A stretch of 64,000 bases of DNA from Selenomonadaceae bacterium (GTDB lineage: Bacteria > Bacillota > Negativicutes > Selenomonadales > Selenomonadaceae), in the NCBI GenBank assembly GCA_017484005.1, contig JAFUTY010000053.1, positions 1-64,000 of the forward strand, given 5' to 3'. Position 1 is the stretch's first letter, and every line of letters starts with the position of its first letter. Shown one piece after another: positions 19,486 through 29,244 of the stretch. The notes beneath the pieces were generated by a model, which saw nothing but the letters and a program-made list of their open reading frames with translations, had not been told where the DNA came from and searched no databases. The position numbers and the translations under genes are program-made.

Positions 19486-21060
19486 TCAATTTTTGCTCCT
19501 GTAATCCTCAAACTCAATTCGATCTGATTCACTCCATGCTCGAGATTTTTCAACGAGCTCCTCATTTATCCAAACAAATCGATTGAATCTCTTCGAGAGT
19601 TGCATGAAAAATTTCAGTTGCATTGAATCTTTAAGAGCATCGAGCAACTCAAAATTCTCTGCAACCAAATATTGTCGCAATAAAAATCCACTGATTCCCG
19701 ATGAAAAAGCAATGTCATGCTCAACAATCCAATTGATAGTCGACTTGCAGTCAAAAATATTTGCGAGCCATGAACGAGCATCTGAAAATTGAATCGGCAT
19801 AAATTCACTCTGAATAAAATTTCCTTGGCAAATCGCAATTGCATGCTCATATGAATCCGAATTAAGTGCCTCGATCGATCTGAAAATTTTGTCTGGATTC
19901 AATTTATCGCCGGAAATTATGAATTGAGTAAATCCTTTTCCACGCGCGACAATCGCCGGATCATTTAAATTGATCAACCCGACTTCTTCCGTGAGATTCA
20001 ATCTATCACATTCGGAAAAAAGTGAATCGATATTTTCATTGCTTCTTGCAACTATGAAAATTTTTCTGAATGGATAAGTTTGATCAAGCGCGGATTTCAA
20101 TGATTCAATCGTATCTGAAACATTTCCGTCATGAAGAATGTAGATTCGAACTAATTCTCGACGTTTCAAAATCTCAAAACGAAATTTTTCTTCGACTAAA
20201 TTCTCCGCAAATCGATACAAATTTTTCATTGGATCTATATTGCCAAGAGTATATCGATTTTCACAAGCCCAACGAAATCCATCGAGTTCCCGAGTTTCCA
20301 CTGGATGTTCTAAATGAAATTCCGGTTTGATATTGCGATCTAGATAATCTTCCGCAGTCTCAATCCAATCATGAGAAAGTCGATTATATCTTCCAAATCT
20401 CAACATATGAGTGAGCCAGCCAACCATTGTTTTCGATAGAATCTGTCCAGCACTTCGCTTTGGAAAATGTGCGTTGAAAATTCCAGATCCAATTTCATCT
20501 TGCGAATAAATCTCCCCACTCGGTAGCAATGGATTATGTCCGCCTTTCATGATTCGAAGATCGAGTCGCTTGGCAACTGTTCCACCGACGCAAGTTTTTG
20601 GTCCAAATGTTGGTTGAGAATCGATCAAGAAATCGCGCGATAAAATGAATCGATCTGCATTTTCTTCCGGCTCAACTAATTCAAACCATTTCCATTGCAT
20701 TGTATAACATTTTTCAGGATCAAGATTCTGCAAGGATTGACGAAGTGATTCTGAATTTCCATTCGATTGAATCAAAAATTCATCGGCATCCATCGGGAGA
20801 ATGATATCAAATCCAAGATCGATCACTTGTCGCATTAAATTCGTCATAACCGTTGAATGATCGTACGCTTGATCTTGCAAATCGACGATCTGAATCGGAA
20901 GTTTTTCTGATTGTAACAATTCGAGAATTTTTCGCGTGCGATCTGAACTCTGGTGATTCGCAACGAGGAGAATATCGGCGAATGAGCATGCATGCCGCGC
21001 AAATGATTCAATAATATCCTCTTCGTTTTTGATCATTGAAACGACTGCAATTTTATTCAT
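19486..21060 (-). CDS. two-domain glycosyltransferase-like protein (intact paralogue)
   Basis: A 524-residue protein with an N-terminal GT2-like domain (MNKIAVVSMIKNEEDI, NHQSSDRT, DxD-like MDADEF) and a C-terminal domain resembling a second GT2 fold (VRIYILHDGNVSDTIESL, DQTYPFRKIFIV). It aligns along its length with the two poly-G-split neighbours but has no G tract at the corresponding point, so it is always on. It lies between them, with a 12-base gap upstream and 1 base downstream, and is probably co-transcribed. Acceptor and donor cannot be predicted. Confidence 0.75.
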   Translation of the reverse strand: MNKIAVVSMIKNEEDIIESFARHACSFADILLVANHQSSDRTRKILELLQSEKLPIQIVDLQDQAYDHSTVMTNLMRQVIDLGFDIILPMDADEFLIQSNGNSESLRQSLQNLDPEKCYTMQWKWFELVEPEENADRFILSRDFLIDSQPTFGPKTCVGGTVAKRLDLRIMKGGHNPLLPSGEIYSQDEIGSGIFNAHFPKRSAGQILSKTMVGWLTHMLRFGRYNRLSHDWIETAEDYLDRNIKPEFHLEHPVETRELDGFRWACENRYTLGNIDPMKNLYRFAENLVEEKFRFEILKRRELVRIYILHDGNVSDTIESLKSALDQTYPFRKIFIVARSNENIDSLFSECDRLNLTEEVGLINLNDPAIVARGKGFTQFIISGDKLNPDKIFRSIEALNSDSYEHAIAICQGNFIQSEFMPIQFSDARSWLANIFDCKSTINWIVEHDIAFSSGISGFLLRQYLVAENFELLDALKDSMQLKFFMQLSKRFNRFVWINEELVEKSRAWSESDRIEFEDYRSKN

Positions 21061-21072
21061 TTTAAAATTCCT

Positions 21073-22690
21073 TCAAGTAATTTGCTTGAGCATTTGTTGA
21101 CAATTTTTATTATGAAAATCCAAATCCTCTTGCGACCAAGGTTTTATTCCTCTTTGGATGAGTTTTTCATTGAGGAAAAGTATTGTTTTATTGGGAATAA
21201 GATTTGCAAGAAAGATTATTGTGCTTGTTTCCAAATTAAATTGATCGAGGTTTAGCGAATCGAGCCAAATTTGAATCCACGGGACACGATTGAAAATATT
21301 CTGTCGACACATGATTCTTGAAATTCCAGAAATCAAAGTTCCTTGATTTTGTAACATTGGAATCAAAAAATCATTGTATCCATTGAGTCTTTTAAGAGAA
21401 TCATAACCGTATGAATTAATCTCGATTTCGGGCGGAATCAATTCATTTTGGTTCGAATCAACTTTTGAGATAATTATTTGTCCCTTTGTTGCATTTGCAC
21501 ATTCGATCATATGCATAATTCTATTGGGATGCATTTTGTCGCCAGGTTGTAAAATCTGTACATACTCTCCATCTTGTCGTTCGAGCATTTTTTGAAGTTC
21601 AGTACGATCGACAAAAGTTACCTGCGTTGAATGATCTTTCATGGCATGGATGAGTTCCGCGACATTCTTTATAGTAAGAAGGACGATATAGAGCTTTTTG
21701 AATTCATAAGTTTGACCGAATATCGAATCGAGTGACTGAATTGATCTTTCAACATCGCCATCGAAGAGCAAAAAGATTCGAACTATCTCCTTTTTAGCAA
21801 GCACTCGTTCGCGATAGAGAGTATTGGCGAGGTTCTCTGCAAGTACAAATATTTTTTGAGATGCAAATGTCGCCCCCCCCCCCCGTAAATTTAAGCGTGA
21901 CCTCATCTTTATATGCGGAAAAATCTGCTGGAACTGATCCTTTGGTATCTATTTTCGCAACACTTGCATTCTTTAAATATCTGTCCATGAATCTCCTATG
22001 GTGATTATTATGCAAAGTGTAGCGACTATAGCAGGCTATTGCAGTTATCGAGTTAGTTGCCATTTTTGCAACATACTGCTCCGTGCTACGAATTGAAAGG
22101 TGGACATACTGAACCGAATCAAGTGTAATCGGTTTAATCGAGTTCGATTCGCGAAATAGAAATTTGTGATTTCCCATGATAATAGTCGGGCTATATTTTT
22201 TCCAAAACTCGCGTCCAGCGAAAACTTTCATATCTTTTTTAGGATCGGCAACTTTCAACAAATCGCGAGACAGTGCATATTTTGATTCATCTTCGTCAGC
22301 AAATAAATGTGTCACCCAATCCCAATAAACTTGATAATGTTTAGTCACATCAAGATTTTGCAAATATTTCTTTAAATCTCTCGAATTTCCACCAGCTAAG
22401 ATCATGAATTCGTCTGTATCAATTGGAATAACTAAATCGAATCCATCATCAATTGCACGCTGCAGTAAACTTTGAGTGACTTCCTGTTGCCCATGTTCAT
22501 CTCGCTCAAAACTCGAGACTTCAAGATTCAATCCTTCATTTTTTAATAAATCGAGGATCTCGCGAGTTCGATCTGTAGATTTATGATCGCAAACGTAAAT
22601 TTTATCTGCGAATAACGATGTATGACGAATGAATGATTCCACGATATCCGCTTCATTTTTCATCATCGTAACAACTGCAATTTTATTCAT
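21073..22690 (-). CDS. phase-variable two-domain glycosyltransferase-like protein (OFF)
   Basis: From the ATG at 22690 (MNKIAVVTMMKNEADI), with DHKSTDRT and a DxD-like IDTDEFM, the frame runs to 12 G at 21873-21884 and then stops at 21794 (298 residues). The C-terminal half (FLLFDGDVERSIQSLDSIF) continues in another frame to 21073. A tract of 11 or 14 G would give about 538 residues. The two halves match the intact paralogue downstream and the other split gene. It follows rfbC by 9 bases. Confidence 0.8.
21873..21884 (-). repeat. poly-G tract of 12 (phase switch)
   Basis: Twelve C on the plus strand. The upstream and downstream frames meet only when the length is 2 modulo 3 (11 or 14), so this copy is out of frame. 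Confidence 0.9.
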
Positions 22691-22699
22691 CGATTCACC

Positions 22700-23263
22700 T
22701 CAAAATACAAAATTGATTTCGCCGCGATCCATTCTTTCCTTGAGAGTCGGCGCAACTTTATCTTTGTCTGAAAGAAGTGTCGGTTCGAATGGCAATTCCA
22801 AACCAATTTCTGGATCATTCCAACGAATATTTCCTTCAAACTGCGGTGCGTATAAATTGTCAGCCTTATATTGAACTTCGACATCGTCAGTCAAGGTCAA
22901 AAACGCATGAGCAAATCCTCGCGGGATCAATAATTGACGGAAATTTTCTGCCGAGAGTTCAACTGCTGTCCATTTTGCAAATCGAGGAGATCCCTTGCGA
23001 ATATCAACCGCGATATCGAGAATTTTTCCACGAGTACATCTGAGTAATTTCGCTTGAGACATTGGATCGAGTTGATAATGCAATCCACGGAATGTTCCTT
23101 TTTGAGCAGAGAATGATTGATTATCCTGGACAAAATCGATCTGAATTCCTGCATCCTCGAATTTTTGTTTTGACCAGCTCTCGAAAAAATATCCTCGAGA
23201 ATCTCCAAACACTTTCGGCTCGATGATCAAAACTTCATCGAGATTTGTTTTCACGATATTCAT
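22700..23263 (-). CDS. rfbC: dTDP-4-dehydrorhamnose 3,5-epimerase
   Basis: Third enzyme of dTDP-L-rhamnose synthesis. The 187-residue cupin has the family landmarks FGDSRGYFFESW, FRGLHYQ (with the catalytic His) and IPRGFAHAFLTL. Length is normal. It follows rfbA by 18 bases in the same orientation. rfbB and rfbD are not in this window, so the rest of the pathway must lie elsewhere. Confidence 0.95.
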   Translation of the reverse strand: MNIVKTNLDEVLIIEPKVFGDSRGYFFESWSKQKFEDAGIQIDFVQDNQSFSAQKGTFRGLHYQLDPMSQAKLLRCTRGKILDIAVDIRKGSPRFAKWTAVELSAENFRQLLIPRGFAHAFLTLTDDVEVQYKADNLYAPQFEGNIRWNDPEIGLELPFEPTLLSDKDKVAPTLKERMDRGEINFVF

Positions 23264-23281
23264 TCTTTAAAAATCCTCCGA

Positions 23282-24160
23282 TCAATTTTTTCGTGCGAGT
23301 CTCTGGAGATATTGTCCATATTCATTTTTCGCAAGAGGTTCAGCGAGTTTTTCGAGTTGATTTGCGTCGATATATCCCATTCGATAGGCGATCTCCTCGA
23401 TGCATGAAATCTTGAGCCCTTGACGAGTTTGAATTGTATGGACGAAAGATCCAGCTTGCAGCAATGATTCATGAGTTCCAGTATCAAGCCATGCATATCC
23501 GCGGCGCATTTTTTCAACTCGAAGATTTCCACGTTCGAGATAGACTTGATTGACATCAGTGATTTCCAATTCTCCACGCGCTGATGGTTTGATCGATTTT
23601 GCAACTTCGACGATCGATTTGTCATAGAAATATAATCCAGTCACGGCGTAATTCGATCGAGGATTTTTCGGTTTTTCAGCTAAACTGATCGCTCGACCAG
23701 TCTCTCGATCAAATTCGACAACTCCATATCGCTCCGGATCGCTTACATAATATGCAAAGACTGTCGCTCCATCATCTTGAGACGCGGCTCGCTGCATCGA
23801 TGTTGCAAGATCCGATCCATAAAAAATATTGTCACCGAGGATCAATGCACATCCATCGCCATCGATAAATTTTTTGCCGATCAAAAATGCTTGAGCGATC
23901 CCTTCAGGTTTCGGTTGAGGAGCATATGAAATTTTCAAACCGAGTTGAGATCCATCGCCGAGCAATTCTTCGAATAATGGAAGATCTTTCGGCGTGGAAA
24001 TCACCAAAAATTCTCGAATCCCAGCGAGCATCAAAGTTCCGAGTGGATAATAAATCATTGGTTTATCAAAGACAGGCATCAATTGTTTCGAGACGACTTC
24101 AGTCAATGGATAAAGTCGAGTTCCTGCTCCTCCCGCAAGAATGATTCCTTTATTTATCAT
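23282..24160 (-). CDS. rfbA: glucose-1-phosphate thymidylyltransferase
   Basis: Makes dTDP-glucose from dTTP and glucose-1-phosphate, the entry step to dTDP-rhamnose. The 292-residue product begins [17 protein letters not shown] (nucleotide-binding loop) and has [16 protein letters not shown] and [12 protein letters not shown]. It lies between the acetolactate-synthase-like gene (12-base gap) and rfbC. Confidence 0.96.
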   Translation of the reverse strand: MINKGIILAGGAGTRLYPLTEVVSKQLMPVFDKPMIYYPLGTLMLAGIREFLVISTPKDLPLFEELLGDGSQLGLKISYAPQPKPEGIAQAFLIGKKFIDGDGCALILGDNIFYGSDLATSMQRAASQDDGATVFAYYVSDPERYGVVEFDRETGRAISLAEKPKNPRSNYAVTGLYFYDKSIVEVAKSIKPSARGELEITDVNQVYLERGNLRVEKMRRGYAWLDTGTHESLLQAGSFVHTIQTRQGLKISCIEEIAYRMGYIDANQLEKLAEPLAKNEYGQYLQRLARKN

Positions 24161-24172
24161 CGAGACACCTCC

Positions 24173-25864
24173 TCATTTGAATTCGACAAATTCATCGATT
24201 CGCGCACCGCCTTTAGTCATCGGCTCAACGAAAGATCTCCAAACATTCAAGACGATCACTCGGGGATTTTCTGGATCTTCCAAAGCTTGACGAAATGCAT
24301 GCGCAAATTCTTCTTGAGTCGAAACTTCCTCTGCAAAAATTCCAAAGCTCCGAACATATTCGACGTAATTCATTGGATAATCAAATTCGCAAGCGATATA
24401 TCTCTCGCGATACATGACTTTCTGCAACTGTCGAATCATTCCGAGGCTCGTGTTATTTATTATCAACGAAATGATTGGAAGTTTCAAGCGTGCAATTGTA
24501 TAGAATTCATTTCCTGTCATTTTGATTCCGCCATCGCCGGCAACATGAATCACTCGGCGGGCGGAATTTTTTTTGTGATATGCAACTTGAGCACCCATCG
24601 CGGCAGGAAGTCCAAATCCCATCGTTCCAAGTCCGCCACTCGTCAGCCACGTTCGAGGTTCTTCGATTCGAAGATGCAATGCTGCCCACATCTGATGCTG
24701 CCCGACATCTGTTGCAAATGCAAATTCTTTTCCTGCAGTTTCAATCGCGACTTGATGAAGTGCCCATGGAACTGTCAATCGCGAGACTTGATAATCATAA
24801 TCGTACTCCTCTTCCCAAGATCCAATCGTCGCCCACCATTCAGATCGATCGATTTTTGTTTGAGGAGCGCGTTTCAATAACAATCGCAAGATCGTTTTCA
24901 TGTCTCCAGCTAGACCGAGACTTCCGCCAACATTCTTATCGATTTCCGCAGGATCAATATCGATGTGAATGAATTTTCGACCGCTTGTATATTTCGAGAG
25001 ATTTCCAGTCTGCCGATCTCCAAATCTCGAGCCGATCGCTATGACTAGATCTGCCGCGGCAATTGCATGATTCGCCGATTTTTGTCCATGCATTCCTGCA
25101 AATCCCAAATCATTTTCGTGAGATCGAGGAATCGCGCCGAGTCCCATCAATGTATGAACGACAGGCAGATTGAATCGATCGACAAAATCGATAATCTCTT
25201 TCGATGCTTCAGCCGAGATCGCTCCGCCGCCGATTATCGCGACTGGACGTTTTGAATTTACAATCTCCTCGACAGCTTCAGCAACGCAAATCAAAAAATC
25301 TGGATCTGGATTTCCAATCGATTTCTCCTCTGGAATTTTTCTCTCGTAATTCACATCGGCGAAAAAAATGTTTCGAGGAATATCAACTAACACTGGTCCG
25401 CGGCGTCCAGATCGAGCGATTTCAAATGCATCGCGAATTGTTTGAACTAATTTTCGAGGATCTTTCACTTTGAAATTGTGTTTGGTGATTGGCATCGTGA
25501 CGTCGAGAATATCGAGTTCTTGAAATGCATCGCGCCCTAATAAAGTTGTATCGACTTGCCCAGTGATTGCGACAACTGGAATTGAATCCATGAATGCCGT
25601 TGCAAGTCCAGTCACGAGATTTGTCGCTCCTGGGCCAGATGTTGCGATGCATACTCCAACTTTTCCAGTCGCGCGGGCATATCCATCGGCGGCATGAGCG
25701 GCATTCTGCTCGTGAGTTACCAAAATTTGATCGATCGGCTCTTTCTCAGATTGATCGTCATAAAGCGCGTCATATAATGGAAGAATCATTCCGCCCGGAT
25801 ATCCAAAAATTGTATCGACTCCCTGCTCTTTTAAACATTCGACGACAGCTTTCGCGCCTTTCAT
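24173..25864 (-). CDS. ilvB: acetolactate synthase large subunit-like ThDP enzyme
   Basis: A 563-residue thiamine-diphosphate enzyme with the catalytic Glu52 in THEQNAAHAADGYARA, the FAD-region AITGQV and RDAFQE segments, and the ThDP/magnesium motif starting GDGGIKM and ending NN near residue 443-470. This fits acetohydroxyacid synthase, which joins two pyruvates in branched-chain amino-acid synthesis. No ilvN regulatory subunit or other ilv gene is nearby; instead it lies between an ATP-grasp gene and rfbA in a polysaccharide operon. Related ThDP enzymes can attach two-carbon units to sugars in branched-sugar synthesis, so a glycan role is possible, though the sequence looks like ordinary IlvB. 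Confidence 0.85.
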   Translation of the reverse strand: MKGAKAVVECLKEQGVDTIFGYPGGMILPLYDALYDDQSEKEPIDQILVTHEQNAAHAADGYARATGKVGVCIATSGPGATNLVTGLATAFMDSIPVVAITGQVDTTLLGRDAFQELDILDVTMPITKHNFKVKDPRKLVQTIRDAFEIARSGRRGPVLVDIPRNIFFADVNYERKIPEEKSIGNPDPDFLICVAEAVEEIVNSKRPVAIIGGGAISAEASKEIIDFVDRFNLPVVHTLMGLGAIPRSHENDLGFAGMHGQKSANHAIAAADLVIAIGSRFGDRQTGNLSKYTSGRKFIHIDIDPAEIDKNVGGSLGLAGDMKTILRLLLKRAPQTKIDRSEWWATIGSWEEEYDYDYQVSRLTVPWALHQVAIETAGKEFAFATDVGQHQMWAALHLRIEEPRTWLTSGGLGTMGFGLPAAMGAQVAYHKKNSARRVIHVAGDGGIKMTGNEFYTIARLKLPIISLIINNTSLGMIRQLQKVMYRERYIACEFDYPMNYVEYVRSFGIFAEEVSTQEEFAHAFRQALEDPENPRVIVLNVWRSFVEPMTKGGARIDEFVEFK

Positions 25865-25881
25865 TAAATCACTTCTTTCGA

Positions 25882-27158
25882 TTATTTTTCAAATGGATTG
25901 AACGGTCTGCCTTTCGGTGGAAGTTCAAGCATGTTTCCAACTCGCAAATTCCATTCCGGAGGATCATATAAAAACATTCCTGCGGCGGGAGTAAATGTTA
26001 ATTCTCCAAAATACACTCGCCCATCTATTTCATAAAAATCTGCTCTAACATATGGAAAATCACTCGATACTTCCCGCGCTAATTCAATCATTAATTCGAG
26101 ATTTTTCGGTTTTGATACTGGATCAGTATTTTGAGGATGATCTTTTCTTCCAATAGCAACTGGATTCCAAGTCGGATCGAAATAATCCATTTTCATGCCG
26201 CCCGATCTTCCAGAAATATATTGAACAAATCGCGGCGCACCATTGAAACAATGTATTTTATAATCCGGAATGTCATTTTCATTCAATACTTCTAAAAATT
26301 TTTCCGCAATTGCTAATCGTGGAATTTTAATATATTGAAACTCCAAAAAGATCATTCCAAAATTGATTTCTAGCCATGCTCTCAATTTCTCACGCGCAAA
26401 TCGAGTATCAAGTTTGAATTTATCGCGAACAATTATATTCATTCCAGATCCATGATTCGTTTTCAATACAAATTGCGTTGGAAGTTTATCGAAATCGATT
26501 TCATCCGGATCTTGCCAAAATCCTAACAATGGAACTAGATATTTTGCACCAATTTTTCTAGCAACATACTCTCGAACTCTATATTTATCGGCGCATAAAG
26601 TTTTCAATGGAGTTGCATCATATAAATTCAGCCACTGAATCTTTTCTTGAATCGTTCGAGGATTATCCCAATCCATATCGATCTTGAGTCGATCTTTCAC
26701 TTTTTTCGCAATGACATTTTCATATTGATCCGGCGCGATTTGATAATTGTCATGGATCAATTTCAATTTGGAGTCGAACCATTTCGCAAAATTTTCCTGA
26801 CTCTTATCCTTGCAATGAATTTCGATTCCATTGATACAGAAAACAGTCTCACCATTTTCAAGATTCACAATCGGTTGAGTTTTGCCAGATGTATACCAAT
26901 TGATAATATTTTTCGGTGAGATTCCACGATTGAGAAAATTTGTGAGGACTGATTTTGTGTTGCTTGAATCGAGTATGACAATCGGAACGAGATTCAAAAA
27001 TGGAGTTGGAATCGAGTCAAGTGATATTTGCCCCCCCCCCCGAAATTCGACACAATCGCGATCGGTTCAAAATTTCGATAGAAAAAATCGCGGCGGAAGA
27101 GATTGATGTTCGGATCGCTCGATCCTTTTTCAGTATAGAGGAGAACTTTTTGTTTCAT
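25882..27158 (-). CDS. phase-variable TupA-like ATP-grasp protein (OFF)
   Basis: The main body (from about 26997) has features of TupA-like ATP-grasp proteins of polysaccharide clusters: KYRVREYVARKIG, VLKTNHGSGMNIIV, and a C-terminal VRADFYEIDGRVYFGELTFTP. The real start is the ATG at 27158, with GGAGG 7 bases upstream, beginning MKQKVLLYTEKGSSDPN. That frame meets 11 G at 27031-27041 and then stops after about 17 codons. With 12 (or 9) G it would read through to 25882, giving about 425 residues. It is the first gene of the leftward polysaccharide operon, so its state may also affect translation-coupled genes downstream. Confidence 0.75.
27031..27041 (-). repeat. poly-G tract of 11 (phase switch)
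   Basis: Eleven C on the plus strand, 39 codons after the ATG of the ATP-grasp gene. In frame only at multiples of 3. Confidence 0.88.
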
Positions 27159-27191
27159 TGAATTACCTCCAGAAATTTTTCGAATCCAAAA

Positions 27192-27220
27192 TTGACGCTA
27201 TCAAAGACGCGTGATATTCT
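27192..27220 (+). promoter_or_regulatory. sigma-70-type promoter for the methylmalonyl-CoA operon
   Basis: TTGACG (27192-27197) and TATTCT (27215-27220) with a 17-base spacer, 40 bases upstream of the CoA-transferase start. It lies between divergent operons. Confidence 0.65.
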
Positions 27221-27260
27221 CAACAAAACATTTTAAAACATTCAAAGGAGGAGTTTCTAC

Positions 27261-28763
27261 ATGATAGACATCTCGGATCGAATTCGCAACGAGGATCTCA
27301 AATCGAAAATCGTCTCGGCTGAAGAAGTCGCGAATTGGATCAAACCAGGAATGACAATCGCATGCTCAGGATTCACCGCGTCTGCATATCCAAAAGCTGT
27401 TCCATTGGCACTGGCGGAAAGAATGAAAAAAGATCCATTCCAAGTCAACATTTGGACTGGCGCATCAACTGGTCCAGAGCTTGACGATGCTCTCGCGGCA
27501 GTTCATGGAATCAAAGGCAGACTTCCATATCAAACCGACAAAAATCTCCGCGACGATATCAATAATGGAACTGTCGATTATCTCGATCTTCATCTCTCGG
27601 AATCAGCTCAATTGTCTCGAGTCGGTTATCTCGGCAAAATCGATGTTGCATTGGTCGAAGCTTGCGCAATCACTGAAGAGGGAAATTTGATCCCTACAAC
27701 TTCACTTGGAAACGCCGCGTCATATGTTCAAAGCGCAGATATCGTTATCGTTGAAATCAATACGACTCAGCCTCTCGAGCTCGAGGGAATGCATGATGTT
27801 TATATTCCTCTCGATCCTCCAAATCGTCTTCCAATTCCAATCGTCAAAGCAAATGATCGCGTTGGAACGACTTATATTCCATGCACGCCGGATAAAATCA
27901 AATTTATCGTGCCTTGCGATATCAAAGATCATACTCGGGATCTAACTCCAATCGATGACAATTCGAAGAAGATGGCTGCATACACTCTCGAACTTCTTCA
28001 TGCTGAAATCAAAGCTGGACGCATGCCTAAAAATCTTCTTCCACTTCAATCCGGAGTTGGAAATGTCGCGAATGCAGTCCTCGAGGGATTTGTCGAGGGC
28101 GATATGACTGATCTCACGGTTTACACTGAAGTTATTCAAGATGCAATGCTAGATCTTATCGACGCAGGCAAATTGAATTTTGCGAGCGGAACTGCATTCT
28201 CACCGAGCCCAGCTGGAATGGATCGATTCTATAAAGATGTAGATAAATACAAAAAATATCTGCTGCTTCGTCCGCAGGAAATCTCAAACAGTCCGGAAGT
28301 TGTTCATCGACTCGGCGTTATCGCGATGAATACAGCGATTGAAGTTGATATCTACGGCAATGTGAATTCGACTCACATCACTGGAACGAAAATGATGAAT
28401 GGAATCGGCGGCTCGGGAGATTTTGCCCGCAATGCATTCCTCACGATTTTCTATACTCCCTCTGTCGCGAAAGGCGGAAAAATCTCGTCAGTCGTTCCAT
28501 TCTGCTCGCACATCGATCACACTGAGCATGATGTCGATGTGATTATCACGGAGCAGGGAATCGCGGATCTTCGTGGATTAGCTCCAAGACCTCGCGCGCT
28601 CGAGATTATCAACAAATGCGCACATCCAGATTATCGCGACGAGCTCCTCGATTATTACAATCGTGCATTGGTTGAGACGAAGAAAGCTCATACTCCACAT
28701 TTGATGGACGAGGCTCTGAAATTCCATACTCGATTCATTTCTACGGGAGATATGAGGAAGTAA
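27261..28763 (+). CDS. succinate/acetate-type CoA-transferase
   Basis: A 500-residue class I CoA-transferase of the acetyl-CoA hydrolase/transferase family. Landmarks include GMTIACSGFT near the N-terminus, PLQSGVGNVANAVLEG, and ITEQGIADLRGL near residue 431. In propionate-forming anaerobes such enzymes move CoA between propionyl- or acetyl-CoA and succinate. The next genes encode methylmalonyl-CoA epimerase and decarboxylase subunits, which makes succinate:propionyl/acetyl CoA exchange the most likely role. The ATG has GGAGGAG 8 bases upstream. Confidence 0.85.
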   Translation: MIDISDRIRNEDLKSKIVSAEEVANWIKPGMTIACSGFTASAYPKAVPLALAERMKKDPFQVNIWTGASTGPELDDALAAVHGIKGRLPYQTDKNLRDDINNGTVDYLDLHLSESAQLSRVGYLGKIDVALVEACAITEEGNLIPTTSLGNAASYVQSADIVIVEINTTQPLELEGMHDVYIPLDPPNRLPIPIVKANDRVGTTYIPCTPDKIKFIVPCDIKDHTRDLTPIDDNSKKMAAYTLELLHAEIKAGRMPKNLLPLQSGVGNVANAVLEGFVEGDMTDLTVYTEVIQDAMLDLIDAGKLNFASGTAFSPSPAGMDRFYKDVDKYKKYLLLRPQEISNSPEVVHRLGVIAMNTAIEVDIYGNVNSTHITGTKMMNGIGGSGDFARNAFLTIFYTPSVAKGGKISSVVPFCSHIDHTEHDVDVIITEQGIADLRGLAPRPRALEIINKCAHPDYRDELLDYYNRALVETKKAHTPHLMDEALKFHTRFISTGDMRK

Positions 28764-28795
28764 TTTTCACGAAAATTTTTAGGAGGGATTTTCAC

Positions 28796-29212
28796 ATGTT
28801 CAAAATTCTCGGCGTCGATCACATTGGAATCGCAGTCACAGATCTCGCGGAAGTCGGCAAATTCTGGAATGATCAACTCGGTCTTCCGAACAATGGTGAG
28901 GAAACTGTCGCGGATCAAAAAGTCACAACGAGCTTCAATCCAACTCCAAATGGTGCGGAGATTGAACTTCTCGCGGCAACTGAACCAGATTCTCCAATCG
29001 CAAAATTCATCGAGAAAAATGGCGGGCGCGGTGGAATTCAACACATCGCTCTTCGAGTTGACAATCTCGAGCAGGCAATTGCGGATCTCCAAGAAAAAGG
29101 CGTCAAAATGATCGATACAAAACCTCGCAAAGGTGCTGGCGGTGCGATGATTGCATTCCTGCATCCAAAATCAACTCACGGCGTCCTCCTCGAACTCTGC
29201 CAGCGTGACTAA
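28796..29212 (+). CDS. mce: methylmalonyl-CoA epimerase
   Basis: Interconverts (R)- and (S)-methylmalonyl-CoA. The 138-residue protein is a vicinal-oxygen-chelate fold with metal ligands visible at His9 (DHIGIAV), His83 (IQHIALRV) and Glu133 (VLLELCQ). Length is typical. It lies 32 bases after the CoA-transferase gene and 32 before mmdA, each with a strong AGGAGG/AGGGGG site. Confidence 0.95.
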   Translation: MFKILGVDHIGIAVTDLAEVGKFWNDQLGLPNNGEETVADQKVTTSFNPTPNGAEIELLAATEPDSPIAKFIEKNGGRGGIQHIALRVDNLEQAIADLQEKGVKMIDTKPRKGAGGAMIAFLHPKSTHGVLLELCQRD

Positions 29213-29244
29213 ATTTTGAAATTCAAAGGGGGAATCTTCGAAAC

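Noticed and set aside
26997..27000. Internal TTG as true start of the ATP-grasp gene
   Set aside because: No ribosome-binding site there, while a strong one with ATG lies at 27158 and the two frames meet at the poly-G tract.
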